From the NCBI RefSeq assembly GCF_005938225.1, contig NZ_VCPC01000004.1, positions 1-64,000 on the forward strand: 64,000 nt of DNA, given 5' to 3'. The stretch comes from Arenibacterium halophilum (GTDB lineage Bacteria; Pseudomonadota; Alphaproteobacteria; Rhodobacterales; Rhodobacteraceae). The notes beneath the pieces were generated by a model, which ran no database searches, was not told the DNA's origin, and saw nothing but the letters and a program-made list of their open reading frames with translations. Within the stretch, counting starts at the first letter, position 1. Each line of letters starts with the position of its first letter. This document shows, one piece after another, positions 1 to 8,696 of the stretch. Position numbers and translations under genes: made by a program.

Positions 1-107
1 TCTTCAGTTGATAGACCAGCTTGCCCAAGGGTCAACCGGAAGTGCCAAATCGGGGTCTGACACAAGATTTTGGGGCCTTAACCACGTTATCCCCAAGGCT
101 ACCCACA

Positions 108-216
108 GAGTCGGCCGAGTCAGCCGCTGGAATCCGAGCTGGGCCGAGTCGGAATCAAATGGATTCGCCGTTACGACGAGTCGCGTATCCCTGAAAACTG
201 ACAAAGCCCGCGAGTC
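108..216. promoter_or_regulatory. Cluster of GANTC (CcrM) methylation sites in left-edge non-coding DNA
   Basis: Eight GANTC pentamers start at 108, 117, 130, 146, 152, 162, 178 and 212; seven lie within 75 bp. One per about 256 bp is expected in random sequence. GANTC is the target of the cell-cycle methyltransferase CcrM in alphaproteobacteria (known). A TTATCCCCA near-match to a DnaA box sits at 87-95, just to the left. No convincing ORF covers the cluster. The dense sites could mark a methylation-sensitive promoter of a gene left of the window or part of a replication-origin region; both are inferences. Confidence 0.6.
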
Positions 217-225
217 CTCGCGGGC
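206..225 (-). terminator. Intrinsic terminator-like hairpin downstream of msrPQ
   Basis: Perfect inverted repeat with arms GCCCGCGAG (206-214) and CTCGCGGGC (217-225). Read on the minus strand it is followed by CTTTGTCAGTTTTC, a modest T-rich tract. It lies about 36 bp after the msrQ stop codon and is the natural end of the msrPQ transcript. Confidence 0.6.
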
Positions 226-261
226 ATGTCATCTCTCGGCCCCAGGGACCATCGACTGGCG

Positions 262-873
262 TTACGCAGACCGTCGGGCAAGCCCGGGAAGCAAACCCGA
301 CCATTTAACCCGCAAAGCCAACAACCCGACAATCAACGCCAGATAGACCAGCGGTTCGATCTGGAACCCCTTCGCCAGCCAGACGTAATGGACCGCCGCC
401 AGCACGGCCATCGGATAGGTGAGCTTGTGCAGCTTGCGCCATTTGGGCCCCAGCCGACGCACCGACCAGTTATTCGAGGTGACCGCCAGCGGGATCAGCA
501 GCGCCAGCGCCGCCATGCCCACAGTTATATAGGGACGTTTCACGATATCAGCCCAGACGCGGGCGAGGCTTTGCACATCCAGCACCGCCCATACGGTGAA
601 ATGCGCGAGGACCAGAAAGAAGGTGGTCACCCCGATGGCCCGGCGAAAGCGGATCAGGTTCAGCCCGGCAAAGCGGCGCAGCGGCGTGATCGCCAGCCCC
701 AGCACAACCAGCTGCAGCGCGCGTTCGCCATAGGTGTGTTCCAGCGCCTTGACCGGATCGGCGCCCAGGTCGCCTGTCACCCCGCGCCAGAACATCCAAG
801 CGGCCCATGCCGCCGCAACGACATAGATCAGCCAAGGCGGCACCCGCCGCAGCGCGCTGTTGATCCTGTCCAT
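262..873 (-). CDS. msrQ: Protein-methionine-sulfoxide reductase heme-binding subunit MsrQ (YedZ)
   Basis: Integral membrane heme b protein that passes electrons to periplasmic MsrP, which repairs oxidised methionine in envelope proteins (known for the family). The 203-aa length is typical of YedZ. Several hydrophobic segments are visible, and histidines fall in membrane segments, for example in LVLAHFTVW and VLAAVHYVW, as expected for heme ligands. The start ATG overlaps the msrP stop by one base (TGATG), so the two are translationally coupled. A hairpin terminator lies just downstream. The assignment rests on both sequence pattern and the msrP partner. Confidence 0.93.
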   Translation of the reverse strand: MDRINSALRRVPPWLIYVVAAAWAAWMFWRGVTGDLGADPVKALEHTYGERALQLVVLGLAITPLRRFAGLNLIRFRRAIGVTTFFLVLAHFTVWAVLDVQSLARVWADIVKRPYITVGMAALALLIPLAVTSNNWSVRRLGPKWRKLHKLTYPMAVLAAVHYVWLAKGFQIEPLVYLALIVGLLALRVKWSGLLPGLARRSA

Positions 874-1778
874 CAGTAGTTCTTGGCCAGGTCCATGCCG
901 TCGTAGAGGCTCGCGACCTCGTCATAACCATTGAACATCAGCGTGTCCTGGCGGGCCGCGAACAACCCACCGCCGATGCGCCGCTCGCTTGCCTGGCTCC
1001 ACCTTGGGTGATCCACCGTGGGGTTCACGTTGGAATAGAACCCGTATTCGCCCGCGTTCGCCTTGTTCCAACTGGTCGGCGGCTGGGTATCCGTCAGCGT
1101 GATGCGCACGATCGACTTGATGGATTTGAACCCGTACTTCCAGGGCACCACCAGCCGGATCGGTGCGCCGTTCTGGTTCGGGATCGGCTTGCCGTAGATC
1201 CCCGTCGCCATGATTGTCAGCGGATGCCGCGCCTCGTCCAGCCGCAGGCCTTCGACATAGGGCCAGTCGAGCACAGGATAGCGCAGGCCCGGCATTTCCT
1301 CGGGGCGCATTGCGGTTTCAAATGCCACGAACTTCGCGCCCGACTGAACGCCTGCCATATCCAGCAGGTCGGCCAGTTCGAACCCGTTCCACGGCACCAC
1401 CATCGACCACGCCTCGACACAGCGGAAGCGATAGATACGCTCCTCCATCGTCATGGCCTCGGCGATCTGCTCCATCGAATAATCGCCCGGCTTATCAACC
1501 AAGCCGTCGATCTTGATCGACCAGGGCTTGGTCGTCAGCATATGCGCGTTCTTGGCCGGATCGCCCTTGCCGGTGCCGAATTCGTAGTAGTTGTTGTAGG
1601 TGGTGATATCGCCGTAGTCGTTCGGCTCCAGAGCATCACTCGCGGCCATGGCCCGCCCACCAATCCCGCCGGCGATCCCCACGCCCGCCAGTCCGGCAAT
1701 GATCTGGCGACGGTTCAGGAATGCCGCACGCGGAGTCACGTCGGCATGGGTTAGATCGGGTGTCCAGCGGTGGGCCAT
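873..1778 (-). CDS. msrP: Protein-methionine-sulfoxide reductase catalytic subunit MsrP (YedY)
   Basis: Periplasmic molybdopterin-dependent reductase of methionine sulfoxide. A twin-arginine signal ([11 protein letters not shown], Arg-Arg at residues 23-24) opens the protein, so it is exported folded by Tat. The sulfite-oxidase-type fold follows, with the Mo-ligating cysteine in YRFRCVEAW near residue 120. I chose the ATG at 1778 because AGGAG precedes it by about 8 bases; the frame stays open upstream to 1844 but without a ribosome site. It is followed directly by msrQ. The FMN glutamate-synthase-like gene ends 72 bp upstream on the same strand and may be co-transcribed. Confidence 0.95.
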   Translation of the reverse strand: MAHRWTPDLTHADVTPRAAFLNRRQIIAGLAGVGIAGGIGGRAMAASDALEPNDYGDITTYNNYYEFGTGKGDPAKNAHMLTTKPWSIKIDGLVDKPGDYSMEQIAEAMTMEERIYRFRCVEAWSMVVPWNGFELADLLDMAGVQSGAKFVAFETAMRPEEMPGLRYPVLDWPYVEGLRLDEARHPLTIMATGIYGKPIPNQNGAPIRLVVPWKYGFKSIKSIVRITLTDTQPPTSWNKANAGEYGFYSNVNPTVDHPRWSQASERRIGGGLFAARQDTLMFNGYDEVASLYDGMDLAKNY

Positions 1779-1850
1779 CGGGCGCTCCTCTTCATTGCGC
1801 GGTTCCGATGAAGGTAGGCCGGTTATTGCCGACCGCCAAACCAATTCGCC

Positions 1851-3344
1851 TCACGTTTCGGCGACGGCATTGTAACTTGGCAGCATCTCGTTCAGCGGCG
1901 TGCTGGTGCCATCGGCCTGCACAATGCGCACGTGACGCCGCCGCATCAGGCGCGGTTCCGACACGCCGACCGCATGGGCGATCATCTCGACCTCGTGGAT
2001 GATCTCGCGCGCATAATGCGACACGCGGGCGTGTTTGTCGGCCACCACCAGCCCCTTCTGGAAGCGCGGGTTGTGGGTGGTGATGCCGGTTGGGCAGGTG
2101 TTCTTGTTGCACTTCAGCGCCTGGATGCAGCCAAGGCTGAACATGAAGCCACGCGCCGAGGTGACGAAATCCGCCCCTGCCGCGAGCGCCCATGCCACAT
2201 CGCCGGGGTTCACCAGCTTGCCGCTGGCCACCATGCGAATCCGTTGTTTCAGCCCGTGCCGGTCGCGCAGGTCCACCACGCGGGGCAGCGCCTCGCGCAC
2301 CGACATGCCGACCAGATCGATCAGCGGCATCGGGGCCGCGCCGGTGCCGCCTTCGCCCCCGTCCAGCGTGATGAAATCGGGGGCCGCTTCTTCGCCGCGC
2401 GCCACGATGGCCTGAAACAGACCGTCGAATACCGTTACGTCGCCTACCACCGTCTTGATCCCAACCGGCTTGCCCGTCACCTCGCGGATATGGGCGATCA
2501 CATCGAGCAGGTCGTCATAGCTGTCGATCTCGGGGTGGCGGTTGGGCGACAGGCTGTCCTGCCCGATCTGAATGCCGCGAATACGGGCGATTTCCTCGGT
2601 CACCTTGGCGGCGGGCAGGATGCCGCCCTTGCCGGGCTTCGCGCCCTGGGCCAGCTTCAGCTCGAACATGCGAACCTGGTCGTGGGCCGCGATTTCGCGC
2701 AGCTTGTCGTCGGACAGGTTCCCATGTGGATCACGCACGCCATATTTCGCCGTGCCGATCTGCATCACGATATCGCAGCCGCCCTCAAGATGGTACGGGC
2801 TCAGCCCGCCCTCGCCCGTGTTCATCCAGACATTCGCGCCCTTGGCCCCCCGGCTCAGCGCCTGCACGGCCGGACGCGACAGCGCGCCATAGCTCATCCC
2901 CGAGATGTTGAAGAACGACGGCGCCAGATAGGGCGTGCGCGCACCGGGGCCGATCAGCATCGGTTCGGTGCTGGCGTATTGGTCATCCAGCGGCGGGAAA
3001 GCGGCGTTCACGAAGATCGGCGTGCCCGGCACCGAGATGTTTCGCGTTGACCCGAAGGCCACGGTATTGCCCTTGGCATCCGCCGCGCGGTTCACCCAAT
3101 CGCGCTGCGCCCGGTTGAACGGCAGTTCCTCGCGGTCCATGGCAAAGAAGTACTGGCGAAAGAATTCGCCAAGCTCGGTGAACAGGTGGCGAAAGCGCCC
3201 GATCACCGGGTAGTTGCGGCGCACCGCGTCGCCCGTCTGCACCCGGTCGGCCACGAACAGCGCAATCACCACCAGCAGGCCGACACCGATCAGCGTGACG
3301 AACACCAGAACCAGTATTTCCAGCGCATTCATCGCAAAGCTCAT
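1851..3344 (-). CDS. FMN-binding glutamate synthase family protein, membrane-anchored
   Basis: A stand-alone relative of the GltB central/FMN domain, 497 aa from the chosen ATG. Residues 1-30 form one hydrophobic segment followed by a basic stretch, so the enzyme is probably anchored with its catalytic part in the cytoplasm. FMN-barrel features are visible: SGMSYGALS, NTGEGG, a GKGGILPA loop, TLDGGEGGTGAAP, and the cysteine cluster CIQALKCNKNTCPTG that binds an iron-sulfur cluster in glutamate synthases. The glutaminase domain of GltB is absent, so the substrate is unknown. An AAGGGGA ribosome site supports the start at 3344 rather than 3368. Confidence 0.85.
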   Translation of the reverse strand: MSFAMNALEILVLVFVTLIGVGLLVVIALFVADRVQTGDAVRRNYPVIGRFRHLFTELGEFFRQYFFAMDREELPFNRAQRDWVNRAADAKGNTVAFGSTRNISVPGTPIFVNAAFPPLDDQYASTEPMLIGPGARTPYLAPSFFNISGMSYGALSRPAVQALSRGAKGANVWMNTGEGGLSPYHLEGGCDIVMQIGTAKYGVRDPHGNLSDDKLREIAAHDQVRMFELKLAQGAKPGKGGILPAAKVTEEIARIRGIQIGQDSLSPNRHPEIDSYDDLLDVIAHIREVTGKPVGIKTVVGDVTVFDGLFQAIVARGEEAAPDFITLDGGEGGTGAAPMPLIDLVGMSVREALPRVVDLRDRHGLKQRIRMVASGKLVNPGDVAWALAAGADFVTSARGFMFSLGCIQALKCNKNTCPTGITTHNPRFQKGLVVADKHARVSHYAREIIHEVEMIAHAVGVSEPRLMRRRHVRIVQADGTSTPLNEMLPSYNAVAET

Positions 3345-3437
3345 TGCCGTTCCCCTTTTCCGCACCATCTTCAGGTGCGAGAGTTAACCCAAGGCGGGCG
3401 GCTGACAACCCGCTAACCCCTCAGACCGGAGCCTTCC

Positions 3438-3878
3438 ATGAACCGTATCGCCCTGTCCTTCGCACTGATGCTGGCCGCAACCGCCGCCCCGGCGCAGGAT
3501 CGCATCGTCCACTCCACCAGCCAGAGTTTCGACGACGTGGTGTTCGGGCTGGAAAACGCGATCCTCGACCGGGGGCTGGTGATTTCCGCCACCCACCATG
3601 TGGCCGAGATGCTGGACCGCACCCGCGCCGACGTGGGATCGGACGTGGTGATCTTTGATCAGGCCGAGGTGTTCAGCTTCTGCTCGGCCACCCTGTCGCG
3701 CAAGGTGATGGAGGCCGACCCGATGAACATCGCCTTCTGCCCCTACACGATCTTCGTGGCCACCACCGCCGACGACCCGGGCACCACGCACATCGGCTAT
3801 CGCAGTTTCCCGGATGGCCCCATGGCCGAGGTGCAAGCCCTGCTGGAAGAGATCTCGCAAGCCGCGATCGGCGATTAG
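3438..3878 (+). CDS. DUF302 domain-containing secreted protein
   Basis: A 146-aa protein with a clear Sec signal peptide (residues 1-20, ending AAPAQ) followed by a DUF302 domain. Visible DUF302 features are the SQSFDDVVFGLENAI helix, the conserved FSFCSA segment and the NIAFCPYTIFV strand. The function of the family is not established. The gene stands alone on the plus strand, and its stop codon overlaps the stop of the convergent glycosyltransferase gene. The two cysteines could form a disulfide in the periplasm (inference). Confidence 0.8.
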   Translation: MNRIALSFALMLAATAAPAQDRIVHSTSQSFDDVVFGLENAILDRGLVISATHHVAEMLDRTRADVGSDVVIFDQAEVFSFCSATLSRKVMEADPMNIAFCPYTIFVATTADDPGTTHIGYRSFPDGPMAEVQALLEEISQAAIGD

Positions 3879-4717
3879 GGCGCCACGCGGCTCCAGCCCG
3901 GCGGCAGGATGTCGGGGTTCGACAGCTTGGGGTTGCCGAACCAGCGCGCGGGCGCGAACACCTGTTTTGTCGCCGAGGGGTTCAGCCACGCACCCCACCA
4001 CGAAAACGACGAATTGGCGATGATGTGGTGATTGCACAGCGCCATCAGGCGCATGTCTTCGAAATCGGGCACGCGGCCGCCGAAATCCACCACCACGCGC
4101 TCCACCGGCAGGGGCAGATTCTCACGCGCCCAGGCGGGATCGTCCGAAAACACATAGACGGTCGGGGCTGTGTCCAGCGTGGGCAGCAAGCGTTCCAGCG
4201 CCGCCGCATAATAGGCCGGATCGCACAGCGCATGGGCCGCCAGCGCCACGTAATCGCCGCGCCGCACATGCAATGACACCGCAGGCCCGGCGGTGATCTG
4301 CGCCGCCATCCCGGCCACTTCGGGGGCGGACGGTTCGGGAAAGCGAAAGGCGGCGCGAATCTCGTCCGCCACCTCGGCGAAATAGCGTTCCGACTGCCAG
4401 TAGCCGTGAAGATAGCTGCCATCGCCCCATGTCTCGAACGCCGGGTTATAGCCCAGCCCCCGCTCGCGCCGGAACTGCGGAGCCAACCCCAGCTGCCGCC
4501 ACGCCAGATAGCGCAGCTTTGCCCCGCGCGGCGGCGGCAGGCGGTCCGGCGCGACCACGGGCAGGTCGAACACATCGGTCAACACGCCCTCGCCCCGGGC
4601 CAGCACCTCGCGCGGATCAAGAGCGGCTTGCGTGCCGACGCGCCGCGCCAAGGCATGGGCGGCCGCGAACTGAAACATCTGGTTGCCAAGGCGGCCGAAC
4701 AGGCGGGCGGTAATCAT
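3875..4717 (-). CDS. Alpha-1,2-fucosyltransferase-like glycosyltransferase (GT11)
   Basis: 280 aa. The N-terminal GRLGNQMFQFAAAHALA and the HVRRGDY motif at residues 150-156 are signatures of GT11 alpha-1,2-fucosyltransferases, which move fucose from GDP-fucose. The segment IIANSSFSWWGAWLN near the C-terminus is also typical. The ATG at 4717 places the Rossmann-like start directly at the N-terminus; the longer frame to 4762 adds a basic tail with no ribosome site. No GDP-fucose synthesis genes lie nearby, so the real donor and acceptor (surface polysaccharide or O-antigen) are open. Confidence 0.85.
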   Translation of the reverse strand: MITARLFGRLGNQMFQFAAAHALARRVGTQAALDPREVLARGEGVLTDVFDLPVVAPDRLPPPRGAKLRYLAWRQLGLAPQFRRERGLGYNPAFETWGDGSYLHGYWQSERYFAEVADEIRAAFRFPEPSAPEVAGMAAQITAGPAVSLHVRRGDYVALAAHALCDPAYYAAALERLLPTLDTAPTVYVFSDDPAWARENLPLPVERVVVDFGGRVPDFEDMRLMALCNHHIIANSSFSWWGAWLNPSATKQVFAPARWFGNPKLSNPDILPPGWSRVAP

Positions 4718-4949
4718 GGCCACAGGTCTAGGCCGAAACCGCGCCCTGCGCCAGAGAGCCATTGACGCGGCGCCCCATCCGGCGCTAAGGCCCGCGCAGG
4801 TTGCGGGGCTCCTGCCGTTCGCAGGCCGTCAGGCCATGGTGAAACCCGCTGAACTGCCCGATCCTGCCCGATTGCACCCCTGCATGTCGCCGGACGGAAA
4901 CGCGAACCCCGGCCCATCTGCGACATGCGTTTGCATGAAAGGACCCGGC

Positions 4950-5402
4950 ATGACCGATCCCATCCCCCAGCTGCGCATCGACGCGCTGAAATCACAGGCC
5001 CGCGCCCTGCGCGAGTCACTTGCCCGCGACGGCACACCCATTTCCCATTCGCAGGCGCTGGAGCGTGTGGCCCACGCCCATGGCGCGCGCGACTGGAACA
5101 CGCTCAGCGCGCTGGCCCGGCGCACCGATGGCAACCGCCGCCCGCTGGCGGTGGGCGACCGCGTGGTCGGGCGCTACCTTGGCCAGCCCTTCACCGGCGT
5201 GGTGCATGATGTGCAACCCGCCGCCCAACCCGGCGACATGCGGGTGACGCTGCACTTCGATGACCCCGTCGACGTTGTGACCTTTCCGGCGTTTTCCAAC
5301 TGGCGCCAGCGGGTCAGCGCCTTGATCGACGATCACGGCCGTTCGCCCCACCGCACGTCGGATGGGGTGCCGCAGATGATCGTCGGGCATCTGGCGGTGT
5401 GA
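4950..5402 (+). CDS. Glyoxalase-superfamily-related hypothetical protein
   Basis: 150 aa. The first half (residues 8-55, with LKSQARALRESLARDGTPISHSQALE and a GARDWNTLSA segment) matches the short helical glyoxalase-related domain found in many Rhodobacteraceae proteins. The second half is a small beta-rich part containing VGDRVVGRYLGQPFTG. Its role is unknown. The ATG at 4950 follows AAAGGA by eight bases and is preferred over the ATG 15 bases upstream. It ends just before a hairpin that serves the convergent aldehyde dehydrogenase gene. Confidence 0.7.
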   Translation: MTDPIPQLRIDALKSQARALRESLARDGTPISHSQALERVAHAHGARDWNTLSALARRTDGNRRPLAVGDRVVGRYLGQPFTGVVHDVQPAAQPGDMRVTLHFDDPVDVVTFPAFSNWRQRVSALIDDHGRSPHRTSDGVPQMIVGHLAV

Positions 5403-5411
5403 CCCGGCACG

Positions 5412-5442
5412 AAAAAGGGCGCGCAGGTTGCCCCGCGCGCCC
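5412..5442 (-). terminator. Intrinsic terminator of the aldehyde dehydrogenase gene
   Basis: Arms GGGCGCGC (5417-5424) and GCGCGCCC (5435-5442) with a 10-base loop. On the minus strand the stem is followed directly by TTTTT, so it terminates transcription from 6906. It is a poorer terminator for the plus-strand gene ending at 5402. Confidence 0.75.
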
Positions 5443-5466
5443 CATGTCCGGTTCAACGAAACCGAG

Positions 5467-6906
5467 TTACTCGGCAGCCCAGCCACCAACGGCCTTGATC
5501 TCGACGAAATCCTCGATCCCGAAGGTGCCGCCTTCGCGCCCGTTGCCCGACTGTTTCATGCCGCCAAAGGGCGAACCGGGGCTGCGCGATTTGCCGTTCA
5601 TTTCGACCATGCCCGAGCGCAGGTTCCGCGCCATGCGGTTGGCGCGCGCGCCGTCCTGGGTCTGGACATAGTTGGTCAGCCCATAGGGCGTGTCGTTCGC
5701 GATCTCGATGGCTTCCTCTTCGGTGTCGAAGGGGATCATCGTCATCACCGGGCCAAAGATTTCCTCGCGCGCGATGGTCATCTGGTTGTTCACATCGGCA
5801 AAGATCGTCGGCTTGACGTAGAAGCCACGGTTCAGCCCATCGGGTCGCCCCACGCCACCCGCCACCAGCTTGGCGCCTTCGTCGATGCCCTTCTGGATCA
5901 GCTCCTGGATCTTCTTGAACTGCACCTCGTTCACGACGGGGCCGATGTGGCGACCTTCGTCATGGGCCGAGCCGACGGTGACGGCATTTGCCACTTCGCC
6001 CGCGGTTTCCACGGCCTTGTCATAGATCTGGCGCTGCACCAGCATCCGGCTGGGCGCGTTGCACGACTGGCCCGAGTTGTTCATCATGTGCAGCACGCCG
6101 CGCTTGATCGCCTTGTCGTCGGCATCGGCGAACACGACGTTCGCGCCCTTGCCGCCCAGCTCCAGATGCACGCGCTTCAGCGTGTCGGCGGCGGCCTTGG
6201 AAATCAGCGTACCCGCGCGGGTCGAGCCTGTGAAGGACACCATGTCGACATCCGGATGGCTCGACAGCTGGCTGCCAACGCCCGCGCCATCGCCGTTCAC
6301 CAGGTTGAACACACCTGCGGGGAACCCGGCCTCGTCCATCAGCTCGGCAAAGATCATCGCGTTCAGTGGGCTCTGTTCCGAGGGTTTCAGCACCATGGTG
6401 CAGCCCGCAACCGCCGCCGCGCCAACCTTCAGCGCGATCTGGTTCATCGGCCAGTTCCACGGCGTGATCAGCGCCGCAACGCCCACCGCTTCCTTGATGA
6501 TCCGGTCTTCGGGGAACTTCTCGTGCAAGGGTGCATCGAATTCGAAATTCTTGGCAGCCCGCAGAAAATTCTTGAGGTGGAAAATCCCGGCGCCCACCTG
6601 CTGGCTGCGGGCCATGTCGATCGGCGCGCCCATCTCGGCGCTGATCGCCTGCGCCAGATCCTCGCCGCGCGAATCATAAATCGACGCCAGCTTTTCCAGA
6701 TAGGAAATCCGCTCGGCCGGATCCATGTACATCCAGTCGCCCAGCGCGGCCTTGGCGGCGGCCACGGCGGCATTGGTATCGGCCTCGCTGCCCAGCGAAA
6801 TCACGGCACAGGGCTCTTCCGTCGACGGGTCGATCACATGGAAATCATTGGGTTTGGACGGGGCGACCCATTTTCCGTTGATATAGAAATCGCGCTTCTC
6901 GATCAT
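5467..6906 (-). CDS. NAD(P)+-dependent aldehyde dehydrogenase family protein
   Basis: A full-length 479-aa aldehyde dehydrogenase that oxidises an aldehyde to the acid. Visible signatures are PWNWPMNQ in the nucleotide fold, the FTGSTRAG turn, the general-base region LELGGKGANVVF, and the catalytic cysteine in NSGQSCNAPS (about residue 282). The closing region carries PFGGMKQSGNGREGG. The substrate cannot be read from sequence. It is transcribed away from a peroxiredoxin gene, with a 12-bp palindrome in the shared promoter region that could bind a TetR-type repressor. Confidence 0.93.
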   Translation of the reverse strand: MIEKRDFYINGKWVAPSKPNDFHVIDPSTEEPCAVISLGSEADTNAAVAAAKAALGDWMYMDPAERISYLEKLASIYDSRGEDLAQAISAEMGAPIDMARSQQVGAGIFHLKNFLRAAKNFEFDAPLHEKFPEDRIIKEAVGVAALITPWNWPMNQIALKVGAAAVAGCTMVLKPSEQSPLNAMIFAELMDEAGFPAGVFNLVNGDGAGVGSQLSSHPDVDMVSFTGSTRAGTLISKAAADTLKRVHLELGGKGANVVFADADDKAIKRGVLHMMNNSGQSCNAPSRMLVQRQIYDKAVETAGEVANAVTVGSAHDEGRHIGPVVNEVQFKKIQELIQKGIDEGAKLVAGGVGRPDGLNRGFYVKPTIFADVNNQMTIAREEIFGPVMTMIPFDTEEEAIEIANDTPYGLTNYVQTQDGARANRMARNLRSGMVEMNGKSRSPGSPFGGMKQSGNGREGGTFGIEDFVEIKAVGGWAAE

Positions 6907-6931
6907 GTCTTGCTCTCCCGATCATTTTCCC

Positions 6932-6943
6932 GACCGCGCGGTC
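6932..6943. promoter_or_regulatory. Candidate operator palindrome between aldehyde dehydrogenase and peroxiredoxin
   Basis: Perfect 12-bp palindrome GACCGCGCGGTC, 26 bp upstream of the aldehyde dehydrogenase start codon. GACCG...CGGTC symmetry is common among TetR-family operators (known). No regulator gene is adjacent, so the binding protein is unknown. Confidence 0.4.
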
Positions 6944-7077
6944 AGGGGATTCGCGCCACTCTTTCACCGGACCGGGCACAAGGCAAGCGGGTGCAGCCAA
7001 GGGGGGTGAAACCGCGCGGCGAAGACATTAGGTTCGCCCTGACCACGAGTCGTCAACATCACGCGGAGGAAACCAGA

Positions 7078-7731
7078 ATGGGTTTGCGCATCAACGACAC
7101 CGTCCCCGATTTCAGCGCCGAAACCGATCAGGGCACGATCAGCTTTCATGACTTCATCGGCGACAGCTGGGCGATCCTGTTTTCCCACCCCAAGGATTTC
7201 ACGCCGGTCTGCACCACCGAATTCGGTGCCGTGGCGCAGCTGTCGGACGAATGGGCCAAGCGCGGCACCAAGGTGATCGGCGTGTCCGTCGACGGGGTCG
7301 AGGACCACAAGAAATGGAAAGGCGATATCGAGGGTTACGCGGGCGCCAAGGCCGGTTTCCCGATCATCGCCGATGAGGGCCTCGCCGTGTCGAAAGCCTT
7401 CGACATGCTCCCGGCCGAGGCCTACATGCCCGATGGCCGCACCCCCGCCGACAGCGCCACCGTGCGCTCGGTCTTCATTATCGGGCCCGACAAGAAACTG
7501 AAACTGTCGATGACCTACCCGATGAACGTGGGCCGCAACTTTGCCGAGGTGCTGCGCGCGCTGGACGGGCTACAAACCGCCGCCCGCGAAAACGTGGCAA
7601 CGCCCGCGAACTGGGCCCCGGGCGGTGACGTGGTGATTCCGGTCGCCGTCAGCGACGAAGACGCCAAGGCGAAATACGGCGAATTCACCACGCACTTCCC
7701 CTACTTGCGCACAGCCAAGCTGCCGGGCTGA
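7078..7731 (+). CDS. 1-Cys peroxiredoxin (Prx6 family)
   Basis: 217 aa. The peroxidatic cysteine is Cys45 in HPKDFTPVCTTE. A long C-terminal extension and the segment TYPMNVGRNFAEVLRALDGLQ are characteristic of the Prx6 / 1-Cys group, which reduces hydrogen peroxide and organic hydroperoxides. The ATG at 7078 is preceded by CGGAGGAAACC, a strong ribosome site. The frame stays open far upstream (from 5428), but that part is antisense to the aldehyde dehydrogenase. A strong GC hairpin follows the stop. Confidence 0.95.
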   Translation: MGLRINDTVPDFSAETDQGTISFHDFIGDSWAILFSHPKDFTPVCTTEFGAVAQLSDEWAKRGTKVIGVSVDGVEDHKKWKGDIEGYAGAKAGFPIIADEGLAVSKAFDMLPAEAYMPDGRTPADSATVRSVFIIGPDKKLKLSMTYPMNVGRNFAEVLRALDGLQTAARENVATPANWAPGGDVVIPVAVSDEDAKAKYGEFTTHFPYLRTAKLPG

Positions 7732-7752
7732 CCGGCCGCCCCAGACGCAACC

Positions 7753-7778
7753 GCGCCGGCCCGCTTGCGGGCCGGCGC
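7753..7778 (+). terminator. Intrinsic terminator after peroxiredoxin
   Basis: Twelve-base perfect arms GCGCCGGCCCGC (7753-7764) and GCGGGCCGGCGC (7767-7778) followed by CTTGTTCTT on the plus strand. It separates two convergent genes. Confidence 0.75.
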
Positions 7779-7791
7779 CTTGTTCTTCGGC

Positions 7792-8505
7792 TTACCGCTG
7801 CGGACGCAGGTGCATCTGCGCGCGATACCACGCGCGGGCCAGTTCGCGGCGCAGCTTGCCACCCGGTGGGGTCTTGGTCTGGATGGTGGAGCCGCCGATC
7901 TCGGGCGCGACTTCGCGATTGCCGGTGCCCAGCACCGCGTGCACCGGCTGGCCCGTGATCCAGTGCATCTGCAACAGCGTGTCGACGGGCCGGTCAATCC
8001 GGGCGGTCAGGTGCAGCAGCCGTTGCGCCGCGTCGCGCCCCACCACCTGCGCGATGCATTGCAGCCCGATCACCCGCGGCAGGATCAGCCGCAGGTCGCC
8101 CGCCTCGGCCAACATCCGCGCCGGGCGCTCGCGCTGTTTCACCGGCAGGCGCACATACATGCTGCGCGCGGCCTGCGCCGCGATCATGTCCAGTGCCCGC
8201 GCCAGCCGGTCGGGATCGACCGCCAGATCATCCTCGACCACAAGCCCGCAGTCGTCACCGCTGTCCACGATCCGCTGCCAGCAGGCGCGGTGGCTGGCGA
8301 ACACGCCCACCTCGGGCGCGCGCAAGTCAAAGGGATAGCGCGGGCGAAACAGATCGCCCGGATGCGTGACCAGATCCGCAATCTGGCCTGGGTCGCGGCC
8401 ATCCACGGCCTCGACCAACTCGGCACCAGGCAAATCACGCAACAGCCGTTCGGCATTGGGCCGCCGCGCCGTGCTTTTGCTCATGTGGATGATGTAGGAC
8501 TGCAT
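7792..8505 (-). CDS. Glycosyltransferase family 25-like protein
   Basis: 237 aa from the ATG at 8505. MQSYIIHMSKSTARR at the N-terminus and the acidic LVVEDDLAV motif (a DxD-like donor site) fit GT25 enzymes, which act in LPS and capsule synthesis. The GVFASHRACWQRIV segment before the acidic motif is also family-like. The frame continues upstream to 8685, but that part has no family features and overlaps the promoter of the divergent gene. Acceptor and sugar are unknown. Confidence 0.75.
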   Translation of the reverse strand: MQSYIIHMSKSTARRPNAERLLRDLPGAELVEAVDGRDPGQIADLVTHPGDLFRPRYPFDLRAPEVGVFASHRACWQRIVDSGDDCGLVVEDDLAVDPDRLARALDMIAAQAARSMYVRLPVKQRERPARMLAEAGDLRLILPRVIGLQCIAQVVGRDAAQRLLHLTARIDRPVDTLLQMHWITGQPVHAVLGTGNREVAPEIGGSTIQTKTPPGGKLRRELARAWYRAQMHLRPQR

Positions 8506-8696
8506 GGCGCCTTGGATACCCCATGCCACGCCCATGGCAAGAGCGTTGCCTGCCCGCGACCGCATCCAAAATTGCCATGAAGGCCGCTCTGCCCTAAGCT
8601 GTTCGCAGGATCCCGGCGGTTTTAAGGCCGGGTCTGCCAGCGGCCCCATTTTTCCGGGCTGAAGTATCGCATTGAAACAACGCATTGGAGCATCCG

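Noticed and set aside
5428-7077. Very long plus-strand frame running into the peroxiredoxin gene
   Set aside because: It is antisense to the aldehyde dehydrogenase and has no family signature; the peroxiredoxin starts at 7078 behind a strong ribosome site.
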